From contig NC_091727.1 in assembly GCF_042477335.2 (NCBI RefSeq), positions 129,487,501-129,551,500 of the forward strand: a stretch of 64,000 nucleotides of DNA, given 5' to 3'. Each line of letters starts with the position of its first letter. Within the stretch, counting starts at the first letter, position 1. The translations under genes and the position numbers were made by a program. The DNA is from Ovis canadensis (lineage: Eukaryota > Chordata > Mammalia > Artiodactyla > Bovidae). The notes under the pieces are model-generated. The model made no database searches and was not told the DNA's origin. It worked only from the letters and a program-made list of their open reading frames with translations. Shown piece after piece: positions 46,770-56,049 of the stretch.

Positions 46770-48377
46770 ATGGCCTTGAAATCTGAGGACGTCAGTAGTG
46801 GGTTCCGGCATGGCAAAGTGATGGCTTTCATCAATGAGAGGATGTCCAGGCACGCGAAAGGCCCTGAGTTCTACCTTGAGAATCTTTCTCTGTCCTGGGA
46901 GAAGGTGGAAGACAAGCTCAGGGCCATCCTGGAGGACCGCCTGGTGCCCAGCCAGGCCAAAGAGGCCTGTGCCTGGAGCAGCCTGGCCCTGGGCGTGCGC
47001 TTCGCCTACAAGCAGAGCCAGTTACACAGGCATAGGGTGCAGTGGCTGCATGACTTCGCCGGACTGCACAGGTCGGCAGCTCAGGCGTTGGCCTCAGACC
47101 TGACGTTGCTCGCGGCACAGCATGAGGTGGAACGCAAGGAGGCGGCCTTCCGGCTGCAGTTGACCCAGGCCAGCCTAGCGGAAGTGCAGAAAGAGCGGGA
47201 CCTCCTGAAGTGGAAGATCTTCAAGGCCGTGAGATTATCTTCGCCTGCCCCGCGCGCCCCTGCCCCCCCCCCGCGCGCCCCTGCCCCCCCCGCGTGCCCC
47301 TGCCCCCCCCCGCGCACCCCTGCCCCCCCCCGCGCGCCCCTGCCCCCCCCCCGCGCGCCCCTGCCCCCCCCCCGCGCGCCCCTGCCCCCCCCCGCGCGCC
47401 CCTGCCCCCCCCCGCGCGCCCCTGCCCCCCCCCGCGCGCCCCTGCCCGACCCCGCCCCCCCGCGCCGCCCCCCCCGCGCCCCCCCCCTCTGCGCGCCCCC
47501 CGCCCCCCCGCGCCCCGCCCCCGCCCATTCCGTCCTGCTGCCCCGCCCCCCGCTCCACCCTCCCCCCCCGCCCCCCGCTCCACCCTCCCCCCCCCCAGCT
47601 CCACCCTCCCCCCCCCCCCGCCCCCCGCAGCCCCGCCCCATGTCAGGGCAGGTCGCAACTCTGCTCACTTCCTTCCAGGAGCTGCGGTCTTCCCAGGCGG
47701 CACCAGTCACAGAGGGGCCAAGCCGGGCCCCTGCCGGTGGGGCTGGAACAGAAGGAACAAGTGAAGAGGAGGAAGAGACAGGGGCCACTGCTACTACTGC
47801 TGCAGCTTCTGAAGCCACAGGAGGAGGAAGACAGGATGATGCAGAGGGGGCGGAAGCTGCCAAGGGGGCAGAAGATCTGAGTGCAGACCTTATGCAGCTT
47901 CTTGGAGTTGTAGACCAGAAAAATTACACTTCTGGCGGGCAGAGGGAGGGAGATTTTGGGTCAGTGGAAACAGCCATGTATTCTTTCTCTGGGATGCTCA
48001 AGCCCGAGGCAACAGTCTCACCTGAACCCCTTCCTGTCCAGCTCCCTGCCTCATTCTCATACTCATACTCATGCCCCTTATCCCCCTTCCCGGATGCACC
48101 AACACCATCCCCACACACATCTCCACCACAAGCACTGTTCAGAGCAGGAGCTTCATCTCAGACGTCTCCCCACTGGGGGTCCTCTGATTTTAGCTTGTGG
48201 TCTGATGGAGGGATCCAGGGAATAGACCCTCAAGGAGGAGACAGGAACGACTCTGATCCCCTTCAGCAGCTTAGACTTCCAGTATTTCACAGGCCTGGGA
48301 ATTGGGATTGCCCTTGGTGTAAATCTGTTAATTTTTCACTGAGGGGAAATTGTTTCCACTGTGGAAAGTGTATCTGA
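46770..48377 (+). CDS. TEX13-family germline protein (TEX13A/B-like), two coding exons
   Basis: TEX13 proteins are testis-expressed and X-encoded; at least some bind nucleic acid through a RanBP2-type zinc finger. The start chosen is ATG 46770 (G at -3 and +4), because MALKSEDVSSGFRHGKVMAF is the family N-terminus, although the frame is open 222 bp further left. Coding exons are best read as 46770-47228 and 47679-48377, giving 385 aa (human TEX13A is about 409, from memory). Residues 1-150 are the conserved helical region, with 'FYLENLSLSWEKVEDKLRA' and 'VQKERDLLKWKIFKA'. The junction A|ELRSSQ resembles human TEX13B (LFHAEL). An acidic stretch with EEEEE follows. A W-x-C-x2-C-x10-C-x2-C finger ends the protein (Cys 364, 367, 378, 381 of the spliced form). 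The stop is TGA where relatives have TGG, which removes a short tail. Orthology to TEX13A or TEX13B is unresolved. Confidence 0.88.
   Translation: MALKSEDVSSGFRHGKVMAFINERMSRHAKGPEFYLENLSLSWEKVEDKLRAILEDRLVPSQAKEACAWSSLALGVRFAYKQSQLHRHRVQWLHDFAGLHRSAAQALASDLTLLAAQHEVERKEAAFRLQLTQASLAEVQKERDLLKWKIFKAVRLSSPAPRAPAPPPRAPAPPACPCPPPRTPAPPRAPLPPPRAPLPPPRAPLPPPARPCPPPRAPAPPRAPLPDPAPPRRPPRAPPLCAPPAPPRPAPAHSVLLPRPPLHPPPPPPAPPSPPPAPPSPPPRPPQPRPMSGQVATLLTSFQELRSSQAAPVTEGPSRAPAGGAGTEGTSEEEEETGATATTAAASEATGGGRQDDAEGAEAAKGAEDLSADLMQLLGVVDQKNYTSGGQREGDFGSVETAMYSFSGMLKPEATVSPEPLPVQLPASFSYSYSCPLSPFPDAPTPSPHTSPPQALFRAGASSQTSPHWGSSDFSLWSDGGIQGIDPQGGDRNDSDPLQQLRLPVFHRPGNWDCPWCKSVNFSLRGNCFHCGKCI
47229..47678 (+). 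other. In-frame 450-bp intron of TEX13 (exitron-like)
   Basis: The donor is GCC|GTGAGA (47229) and the acceptor 'actcacttccttccag' ends at 47678. The interval is 450 bp, phase 0, and has no stop, so unspliced mRNA would add 150 residues made mostly of Pro, Ala and Arg. The donor and acceptor are both strong. The family resemblance resumes exactly at the junction, which favours removal by splicing. Confidence 0.8.
47250..47460 (+). repeat. C-rich minisatellite (17-20 bp units)
   Basis: About ten near-identical units of the form 'cgcgcgcccctgcccccccc' are arranged in tandem and differ mainly in C-run length. C-rich sequence continues to about 47,640. The minus strand is correspondingly G-rich and could form G-quadruplexes. 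C-run lengths are prone to sequencing error, so exact frame through the tract is uncertain. Confidence 0.95.
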
Positions 48378-48502
48378 CTACAGAGCCCTCAAGTGAATTC
48401 AGAAATGTGAAACAAAAATATATTCAGTGGGGGGAAAGGTGGGGGAGGGGACTGTGTGGTGTGGAGTCAGGGGAAGAGAGGGAGAATGAGGTTAGGGGAG
48501 GA

Positions 48503-48555
48503 GGGTAGGAGTTGAGGAGGGTGTAGACAGTCTACACCCTCCCCAACTCCTACCC
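48503..48555. repeat. Near-perfect 26-bp inverted repeat, 1-nt loop
   Basis: The left arm 48503-48528 ('gggtaggagttgaggagggt' then 'gtagac') and right arm 48530-48555 are complementary at 25 of 26 positions around a single A at 48529. It lies about 125 bp after the TEX13 stop, in its likely 3' UTR. Confidence 0.95.
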
Positions 48556-48594
48556 CATTTCCCACCCTCGTTGACCCCCTTTGTGTTCCAGGGG

Positions 48595-48797
48595 CTTCCC
48601 TGGTGGTGCAGACAGGAAGGAATCTGCCTGCAATGCAGGAGACCCTGGATCAATCCCCTGGGTCAGGAAGATCCTCTGGAGAAGGAAATGGCAATCTACT
48701 CCAGTATTCTTGCCTAGAGAATTCTTTGGACAGAGGAGCCTGGCAGGCTACAGTCCATAGAGTCACAAAAAAGTCACACACGACTGAGCAAGTATCC
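48595..48797 (+). mobile_element. Bov-tA SINE
   Basis: Sense copy from 'cttccctggtggtgcagaca' to 'cacacgactgagcaagtatc'. Confidence 0.95.
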
Positions 48798-48799
48798 AC

Positions 48800-49832
48800 A
48801 CCGCAGAACTGCTGCAGCTTCTGTTTGTATTTCTTTTCCCAACCCGAGTATCTGTTGGACCTGGGCAGCCAGTATATAACACTCCCACTCCCTACCCCCA
48901 CCCCCACACTAAGCTGTAGATGATTGGACCAGGAATGGACATTTGACCAATCCTGAGCCAAACAGTTTCACATGGGACATGTGACCCATCCTGAACCAAA
49001 TATTCTGAGAATCTGAACAGAGGCAGATTCCATAGTCCAGATGATGTTGGGAAGTGAAGCAGTGGGTCACTGGGAGTTGGGGTCAAGGTCAGAGTCATGA
49101 ACACCAAGGCCACAGCTGAGACCTGGCCCTGGCTGTGGGGGAACAGAACTGTGCTTTACAGAGGCCAGGTGTCTTAGAGAATGACACTGTGAGGGCCCAG
49201 GAAGCAGAGAGGCACAGACAAGCAGAGAAGAGTTGATCCTGTGACCCCAGAGATGGAGAGTGACAGCCTGACCACTTTTCCACTTCCTGCAGTTTTGCTG
49301 AGTGAAAATCCACAGCAATCCTCTGTTCTTTAAGCTAACTTGAACAAATTCTTGTTCTGGGCAACCAGATTTTTGCCAAGCCAGAAATTTATACCAGAAG
49401 AGAAGTTGCCAATTGTAAACCATCAAAGATGTTGGAACTGACTGGTGAGGTGCATCAGGGAGTGATGGGTAGTGGGGCTTCCTGCATCCCAAGGCTCCAG
49501 GAATTAATTGGACAAGCAGCTCATTCATGTTCTGAGAGAGTTACATGAGAAACAATTAAAGCTGGCCTGAGGTTAACCCTGGGCTTACAACAGGGCAGAG
49601 ATTCACCTCCTAAGGGAATCCCTCAGGGCTTTGTACAGAGGACGCCAGCACCAGCTGCAAACAAGGACAGTTCTCGTTGTTCAGCCTCATGACAGGAGAA
49701 TCCTCCCCAGTCCCCACTTGGGGACAGGCAGATCTGAACAGGGAACTTGTACCACTTCCAAGGTGAGTCAGCAACTGATAGTACCTGGAGGGTTTGCTGG
49801 TCTAGACCACTGAACAAAGGATGCCATCCTGA
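48800..49832. other. Unassigned stretch downstream of TEX13
   Basis: 'gattggaccaggaatggaca' and 'caatcctgagccaaacag' near 48,920-49,000 look like an old repeat of unknown family. No exon was recognised. ATTAAA at about 49,555 is a weak polyadenylation candidate. Confidence 0.4.
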
Positions 49833-49965
49833 GATTTTTCTCCCCCCATCACCAGATTACAGTGGGAGGGGAGTCTGGCTACAAAGCTCCTAGTAAATTC
49901 AGAAATGCGTAATAGAACATACCTGATGGGAAATCAGTTTCCAGAGGGAGGGGGTAGAAGGGGGA
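49833..49965 (+). pseudogene. Diverged copy of the TEX13 3' end
   Basis: 'ctggctacaaagctcctagt' with 'aaattcagaaatgcgtaata' parallels 'ctgactacagagccctcaag' with 'tgaattcagaaatgtgaaac' just after the TEX13 stop at 48,372-48,420. Upstream and G-rich downstream bases align loosely too. This copy keeps TGG (Trp) where the main gene has TGA. It is the last codons and 3' UTR of an otherwise missing second copy, or the remnant of a local duplication. Confidence 0.6.
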
Positions 49966-50007
49966 GGATGGTGTGCATCTCCCCATCTGATGCCTATAAG
50001 CTGTGTT

Positions 50008-50280
50008 ACTGCTACTGCTAAGTCATTTCAGTCCTGTCCGACACTGTGCGACCCCATAGACGGCAGCCCACCAGGCTCCCCCATCCCTGGGATTCTCCAG
50101 GCAAGAATGCTGGAGTGGGTTGCCATTTCCTTCTCCAATGCATCAAAGTGAAAAGTGAAAGTGAAGTCGCTCAGTTGTATCTGACTCTTAGTGACCCCAT
50201 GTACTGCAGCCTACCAGGTTCCTCCATCCATGGGATTTTCCAGGCAAGAGCACTGGAGTGGGGTGCCATTGCCTTCTCCA
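50008..50280 (-). mobile_element. Bov-A2-type dimeric SINE, antisense
   Basis: Two antisense monomers are joined by 'caaagtgaaaagtgaaagtg'. A perfect 12-bp duplication 'ataagctgtgtt' (49996-50007 and 50281-50292) flanks the insert. Confidence 0.96.
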
Positions 50281-50292
50281 ATAAGCTGTGTT

Positions 50293-51094
50293 GAGGGGAG
50301 CTAAATGTATGTTTTAGCCCACAGATGGAAGGATGGATCGAACTGAGACAAATGGACATCGCCTTGGACATCGCCTGGGGACTGTTGACCTAGATACTGA
50401 AGCTGTGGTAACCTGGGACACCCCTGCAGTAACTGGATGTGACTTTGGGCTATATCTGGTTAGAGCACATGTTAACAGTCATCAGGATTAGAGGCAAGAT
50501 CTCTATCTTCCACTTGTCAGAAATTTCTCTGGGCTTGTTTATATCTTAGGCACTGTTTCCAAACCTCAGAACTCTTTGACATTTGAAGTTAGATAATTCT
50601 TGTTTCAAGAGGCTGTCCAATATACTAGGATGTTTGGCACAATATTTGGCACAATCCCTGGCCTCTACCTACTAGATGTCAGTAGCACCTCACCCCCACC
50701 AAAACAACTCTTGACAACCAAAAATATCTTTATATGTTGCCACATGTCCACTGGACGGCAAAACTGCACTGATTGGGAACCATGGAGGCAATGAAATACT
50801 TGGGAGTAGTTGAAACAGGGGGAAGACAGTTGCAAGGGGTGGGACGCTAAGAGAGGAAAAGTGTTCATTGGGTCTGGCCACGTCTGATCTTTAAGCCAGT
50901 CTGGCTGGGGGGTGGGCAGAAGCCCAACTGCAAGGACTGAGGAGTGAGCAGAAGTGAGGAAGTGCAGTTACTGAGGGGGGGGGGTGGTTCTTCAAGGACC
51001 CTTGACTGTGAGGTAGATCCTGCATACTGTATTGGAGGCATGTCCACTGTACTATTCAATGAAAAAATGAGTGCCATTGTGTTTTTGTGTGTGA
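50293..51094. repeat. Spacer with old DNA-transposon-like repeat
   Basis: 50,640-50,790 ('tccctggcctctacctacta', 'caaccaaaaatatctttata', 'attgggaaccatggaggcaa') resembles a widespread eutherian hAT-type element. A C/G-rich run lies at 50,970-50,985. No exon was recognised. Confidence 0.5.
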
Positions 51095-51100
51095 AATAAA
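51095..51100 (+). terminator. Candidate polyadenylation signal AATAAA
   Basis: A canonical hexamer in 'gtgtgaaataaaacttccgt' is followed within 20 bases by a GU-rich run ('ctgtgtgtgtgtatgc'). It could serve the TEX13 transcript or an older duplicate. Assignment is inference. Confidence 0.35.
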
Positions 51101-51986
51101 ACTTCCGTTAACTTCTGTGTGTGTGTATGCTATGTATATTACAGATTTATGTGTGCCTTATGCTATAGATTTATATTTGAATATGCAAAAGAAAGATGTC
51201 TGGGAAGACATTTAGCAAACAAGCTATTAACTAGGGAGGGTGGTAGGATCAGGATTAGAAGATGGGAAGCAGAAGTAGGTATATGGAGTTGGGTGGGGTA
51301 TGGGGCAGTAGGGTGAAGAGCCTTTATATTTTTATATACTTTTGTGTTGTATGAAGTAAAATAAATGCTCACAAAAGTACAAAAAATAAAAAGTGAATTT
51401 ACTGGCTTGGGTGGGTTTGGAAAGGCCACCTCTTCCTCTGGGACAAGAGGGAAGGAAAGCAGACACTAATCTGTGTGGGGGGTAGGTGGGGAACCCAAGT
51501 GGCTCCTATTTGTGTGTTTACGATGTGGACAGACTAGACAAGGGGACCTGAGAGTGAATAAGAACATAAGGGCAGGGTGTGGGGTGGGTGCTTCTGAGCA
51601 ACTGCACTTGGGGAATAACTGAGGAGGAGGGTGGGAGTGAGGAATGGAGGGAGAGAAAAGGACCAAAGGGAAGACTGGGAGTCTGGAAGGAAAAGGCAGG
51701 GGATGGAGTAAGGCAGGTCCAGAAGGGGCACCAGACACAAACCTCTAGGTATTACAGCCTGACACCCACTTGCTACAGCAAAAAGCAACACATACAAAAG
51801 GGGAAGAGGCAGGAACGGTTGGCAGAGATCTCTGCCTGACTCCCTACCCCTTCTAGGCTTGTAGCGTATCTTTTCATTTGCTGCTGTGCTATGAAGAAGC
51901 TCAATGCCAGTTATACTTTGTTTTCAAGTCCAGTCAGATGGGAGTACCTGCAAATACCTAAGAGTTTAAAGCAAGGTCCAACTTAC
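51101..51986. other. Intronic spacer
   Basis: Mostly G/A-rich sequence with a (TG)n run at 51,115. Overlapping short frames at 51,466-51,839 show no domain. Confidence 0.45.
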
Positions 51987-52076
51987 TTCAGGTCTTTGAT
52001 TTTACAGTATGGATTATGCAGTGGTTGGCAAAGCAAGTGTAGTGGACAGATTGGCAAATTGTACAGCTGGAAGGTC
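51987..52076 (-). pseudogene. NLRP linker/first LRR-type exon (90 bp)
   Basis: Its acceptor reads 'tcttttag' and its donor GTAAGT. The open frame ends 'LLCQPLHNPYCKIKDLK', matching the 'LCEGLKHPxCKLxxL' consensus that ends each NLRP repeat. One leading and two trailing bases give the same phase as the other LRR exons. Confidence 0.85.
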
Positions 52077-52149
52077 CTAAAAGATGCGAAAGCAAAAATA
52101 ACTTAAAATTATTAAAGCAAAATTTTAAGTAACAGGCTTATTTTGGCAT

Positions 52150-52430
52150 GTCATCTTAGTACTAACTTACAAAAACCTTAGGAATTAATACCCCATTTTG
52201 CAGATGAGGAATCAAGGCACAAAAAGTAATTTGCCCAAAGTCAAATAGGAACAGAATGAAGTTAAGTATTCAGGTTTGTCTGACTCCAAAGTCATGGTGC
52301 TGTGTCCCAGGCACTGAGGTAAGCACTTTACGCACAGTTTATTTTATCTTGTCCTTAATCCAATGACAGGTATTGTAAGCAGCATTTTGCAGATGCTCCG
52401 AGAGGTCAAGTGACTTGCTTAAGCTATCTG
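52150..52430 (+). mobile_element. Two adjacent MIR fragments
   Basis: 'ccccattttgcagatgagga' with 'atcaaggcac', then 'cccaggcactgaggtaagca' and 'gatgctccgagaggtcaagt', are two MIR core regions in tandem. Confidence 0.75.
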
Positions 52431-52504
52431 TACACTATTACTGATTCTTGGCTGTCAGTACTCAGAAGAATTCATGACAATAATTGAGAGCTAGGAACGT
52501 TTGA

Positions 52505-52713
52505 TACAGTTGACCATTGAACAATGTGGAGATCAAGGGCACCACACCCCTGCAGCTGAAAATCCACATAAAACTTTCCAGTGAGCCCTTCTTATCCCTC
52601 CATATTGGAGGTTCTGCATCTGAGAATTCAACCAGCCTCAATCCTGTAGTACACATTTATTGAGAAAAATCTGTGCAGTTCAAATCTTTGTTGTTCAAGG
52701 ACCAACTGCAGTA
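52505..52713. mobile_element. Small Tigger-type (Tc1/mariner) non-autonomous element
   Basis: The ends 'cagttgaccattgaacaa' and 'ttgttcaaggaccaactg' are imperfect terminal inverted repeats, and the interior ('tccatattggaggttctgca') matches the common Tigger-derived mammalian MITE pattern. Confidence 0.75.
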
Positions 52714-54025
52714 CACTCTCACTTAGTCAACATGCCTTGAAGAAGAGGTTTTTGTGGGCTTTTGGTGTTTTATTTGATTAAATTTTGGAAAGAATTTAAG
52801 CCCTCTGATAAAGGTAATGGGTTGAGGGGTGGGGACTCCATCTAAGGCTGATTTTCTGGAAACATCAAATGAACAAAACCCCCTTTTTGTTTCCATCAGT
52901 GCTTACTGTATACTGTGTGTATTGTGCTCAGTGTATATTGTCCATTATTTTACTTTATAATAGTTGGATTGAAGCTGTCATGAATTCATGAAGACACGGT
53001 AGCCAAGGTCTTTCATAATTCCAAGTCCAGGTAACTTCTCCTACCCCTTCCTTTCTGGTCCCAAACACAAACTCTTGCTGCACCTCCCTTCCCCCCTCAC
53101 TTCCCACTAACACACATACCCCATGCTCAATTCCATCTCTATGCTACTGCCCACTGAGGAACTAACAATTAGCAAAAAAAAGACTCAGGTTAACTCATTT
53201 TTCAAGTTGAGCCTTCTGCCCACTGTCATCCTTCTCAACGTCCCCTACCCTTCACCTGATCCCACAACTAGAAGAGAGGCACTGTCCATATTAACCTGAG
53301 TATTGAAAACAGACTTGATCAGTGGCATTTTTCTTGAGTCAGTCAGTAGAGCTGTACTTTGCAGTATACAGAGTACATATTGTGTAAGTGGTTTACCTAA
53401 GCCTCTTTGAACTCCAGCTCTCAACTCTCCACATAGGTGTCCGTTTGGCAGAAAGAACTCAGGCTTCATAGCAATATACACAGGAGTGCCTTATAGCAAT
53501 ATATACAGAGTAAGCTCTGTCCCTTACCAACCTGGAGCTCTTTGAGGCCTCAGTGATGAAATACATGTAGAGAAGAGTGAGGACCAATTCAACTTTAAGT
53601 TTACAACCTTTTCCAAAATAGTCATCAACACCAAAATAGCAGAGTACTCAATTATAATCTTAATGATTTATATGCTCATAACCTTTTATAATTATATAAC
53701 ACCTTCACAAAGAGACAGTGAAGACTAATAGACACACACTTACAGTGGCTAGCCCAGTGCCTGGCACGTAGTAAGTACTCAAAAATGTCAGCTTTCCCTC
53801 AGTGTCTGCCTAGGCCAGTGTTCAATATGCGATACTCAATAAATCCTAAAAATAAATAAATAAATAAATCCTTATTGACTGACATACAGTATGAAAAGCA
53901 AAGATAATTCATTTTATTTATTGACAATGCTAGAAACGATCATGTGCCTGAATACTTGAAATAAACAAGAAGGCCAATCATTTCTGTAGGCCAAGACACT
54001 GGTGAAAAGACAGTAATATACTCAC
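52714..54025. other. NLRP intron, MIR tail at 53,735-53,800
   Basis: 'agcccagtgcctggcacgta' with 'gtaagtactcaa' is a MIR 3' end, and (AAAT)n follows at 53,850-53,868. No further NLRP exon was found. Confidence 0.55.
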
Positions 54026-55625
54026 TGATTGTCAACATTGGTGGCATGAACGCTAGGCTCAACCTTCCTCTTCAAATCCAAGTAGGTGCTGACACTTCAG
54101 AGACACTGACAGGTGACTATGACTGCTTTTCACACTGAATGACACAGCCAGAACGTCCATTTTTGTATACATAAGTTGAAGCAATATAATTGACCTTAAA
54201 TCATTAATTATCCTTTTTGCATATTCTTGAGTCTCATACAGTGAAACAAGTCTATCGGCTCAATCTGTAACCTATAAGGTTTATCTTTTATTTCTTTCTC
54301 AGTCCACTTCAGTAACTCTTCTCAAAGTCCTGGAGACACTTTTTTCCCAAAAGTTGTTTGCACAGCCTTTTCCTTTCCTTTATGTAAGAGGCCAAATAAG
54401 AATTGTATTGTTAATGATGAAAACCCTTTTTCATCCTGTTGGAAGATTTCTTGCCATGTTTTCCCCGATCAAAAAACATCCAGCTGCTGTCATTCTTCAG
54501 GGTGTAGAACACAGAAGTCAGGAATTCTTGGAGACTGAAGTGAAGGAAAGTGTAAACACTGACAACTCCTTCAACTTTTTTTCAAAAAGTGATTGAGAAA
54601 AGTGCAATTGGTATCATATACTCCTAGCCTATGTCTTCTGAGGTCACTGACTTCAAATAGGACCTGCTGGTTCTGTAGTCCTTCTGCAGCCAAAGAGCAA
54701 AGGCCCCACCGGCAAATTTGTCCCTTCCACACCGAGATACCTGTAAGGGTGTTGAGACACTTGGAAAAGTCAAACAAGATACGTATCAGTCATGGTCTGA
54801 CGTGACCTCGTAAGAGTCCTGCCTCCATCTTCCTGTGTCTCATCCAGGAGGTGATGGGACGAGAAGACATAATGTCAAGGCCTTCATTTTCTCGCAGATC
54901 ATAAAGGACTCTCGTAGCTGAAAACTGACTCAAGAAATATGCTCTTTTTTCAACATCTGTAAACCACAGGATCTCTGGATAGGTTGCTTTAACAGAGAGT
55001 GAAGCTTCTTCATGGTCGTAGGCCAGGCAGTTATCAGGAGGGAGGATTCAGGGAACAGTTTTGTCTTCATGATACTGTGTAAGAGAGTCTCTACTGGCTT
55101 CCTTTCCAGGGGATTGGTACTAAGATCCTCTTCCTGGTCACTGACAGAGTACTGAAGCTCAGGAAATCCGTCAAGAATGAACAAACTTCTGTGGATATAT
55201 GAGAATAATGTCCATGATTGGTCCACCTGTATCTTGAAAAGTGTTATTGATCAGGTCAGTACCACTAAGGTTAGCCATCTCTCTGCAGTTGACATAAATG
55301 AGATAGTCAAATCTGCCTGGAGTAACCACTCCACTGCCCAGTCAAACATGAACTTATGTACCACAGCTGTTTTCCCAATCCCAGCACATCCCCAAAGCAC
55401 CACAGTCTGGGATGAGATAGAACCCTCTTCATCAAGATCAAACACATGTTCCATCTCAATAAACTTACCATGTTGAAGAATTTCGCATGGTGGCTTTTCT
55501 GTTATATAGTGTTTTTCTTACAACAAGCAGTCCTGTCTCTATATGTTTACCACGATGATAACATCTATCAACTCCTATTTTTAGGTATTTTTCTTTTAGA
55601 TGTTTTCTAAGTACTTCCCGGTAAT
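54026..55625 (-). pseudogene. NLRP NACHT exon, multiply frameshifted
   Basis: The 1,600-bp exon has an acceptor (complement reads 'ttattag|ATTACC') at 55,626-55,627 and a GTGAGT donor at 54020-54025. In order, it shows 'YREVLRKHLKEKYLKIG' (pre-NACHT), Walker A GCAGIGKT at 55368-55391, and Walker B LFILDGF at 55164-55184. The winged-helix region follows with 'LCSLAAEGLQNQQVLFE' and then 'VSVYTFLHFSLQEFL'. 'WTEKEIKDKPYRLQ' and 'YETQEYAKRIINDLR' come last. These lie in different frames. I count at least six frame changes plus an in-frame TGA near 54,330. Confidence 0.93.
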
Positions 55626-55801
55626 CTAATAAGGTGACACCAAGAGTTAGTAATCACAGAATCCTAGACAATAATACAAATAACAACTATAACTAATACT
55701 ACCATCACCTCCATCTCCACTCAGATGTTTCAAAAGCTCCTCAAACTTCATGCATCTGAGCTCTTGATTTCCATTCCACTTCCCACTACCCCATCTCCAG
55801 A

Positions 55802-55831
55802 AAAAACAACAACAACAACAACAACAACAAA
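55802..55831 (+). repeat. (CAA)n microsatellite
   Basis: About nine CAA triplets follow a run of A. Confidence 0.95.
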
Positions 55832-56049
55832 CCTCCTCAGACATCTCGTCTTGGTTAAATGGTGCCACCCAATTTCTCATAAAAATGTCAGGAGTCATTT
55901 CTTTTTTCCTCTTGAATCCTCCATATCCAATAAGCAAGGCCTAGCATTCATATCTCCAAAACAAGCCTCCAACCCATTTATTTATCACCACATCCTCAAA
56001 TACCACCCAAGTACAAGGCACTATATCAACTCTTTTCTAAACCAGTGAA

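Larger units (their letters stand above)
36934..55625 (-). pseudogene. Decayed NLRP-family gene (NACHT + LRR exons)
   Basis: NLRP proteins are cytosolic STAND NTPases with a NACHT domain and C-terminal leucine-rich repeats. They act in inflammasomes or, for several members, in oocytes and early embryos. Nine exons are recognisable on the minus strand in correct order: NACHT (54026-55625), 90 bp (51987-52076), then LRR exons at 43878-44048, about 43607-43777, 39440-39619, 37969-38138, 37695-37865, 37223-37393 and 36934-37104. Five of the seven are 171 bp (one by alignment only), the family's usual LRR unit, and all share the same splice phase. No pyrin exon or 3' terminal exon was found. Frameshifts, stops and one lost acceptor rule out a full-length product. 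I cannot say which NLRP it derives from. A TEX13 gene lies in its largest intron on the other strand. Confidence 0.9.

Noticed and set aside
47081-47863. Long Gly/Arg/Ala-rich minus-strand frames (260, 145 and 107 codons)
   Set aside because: They are the antisense of the C-rich minisatellite and of TEX13 coding sequence. Composition alone keeps them open, and there is no domain or splice context.
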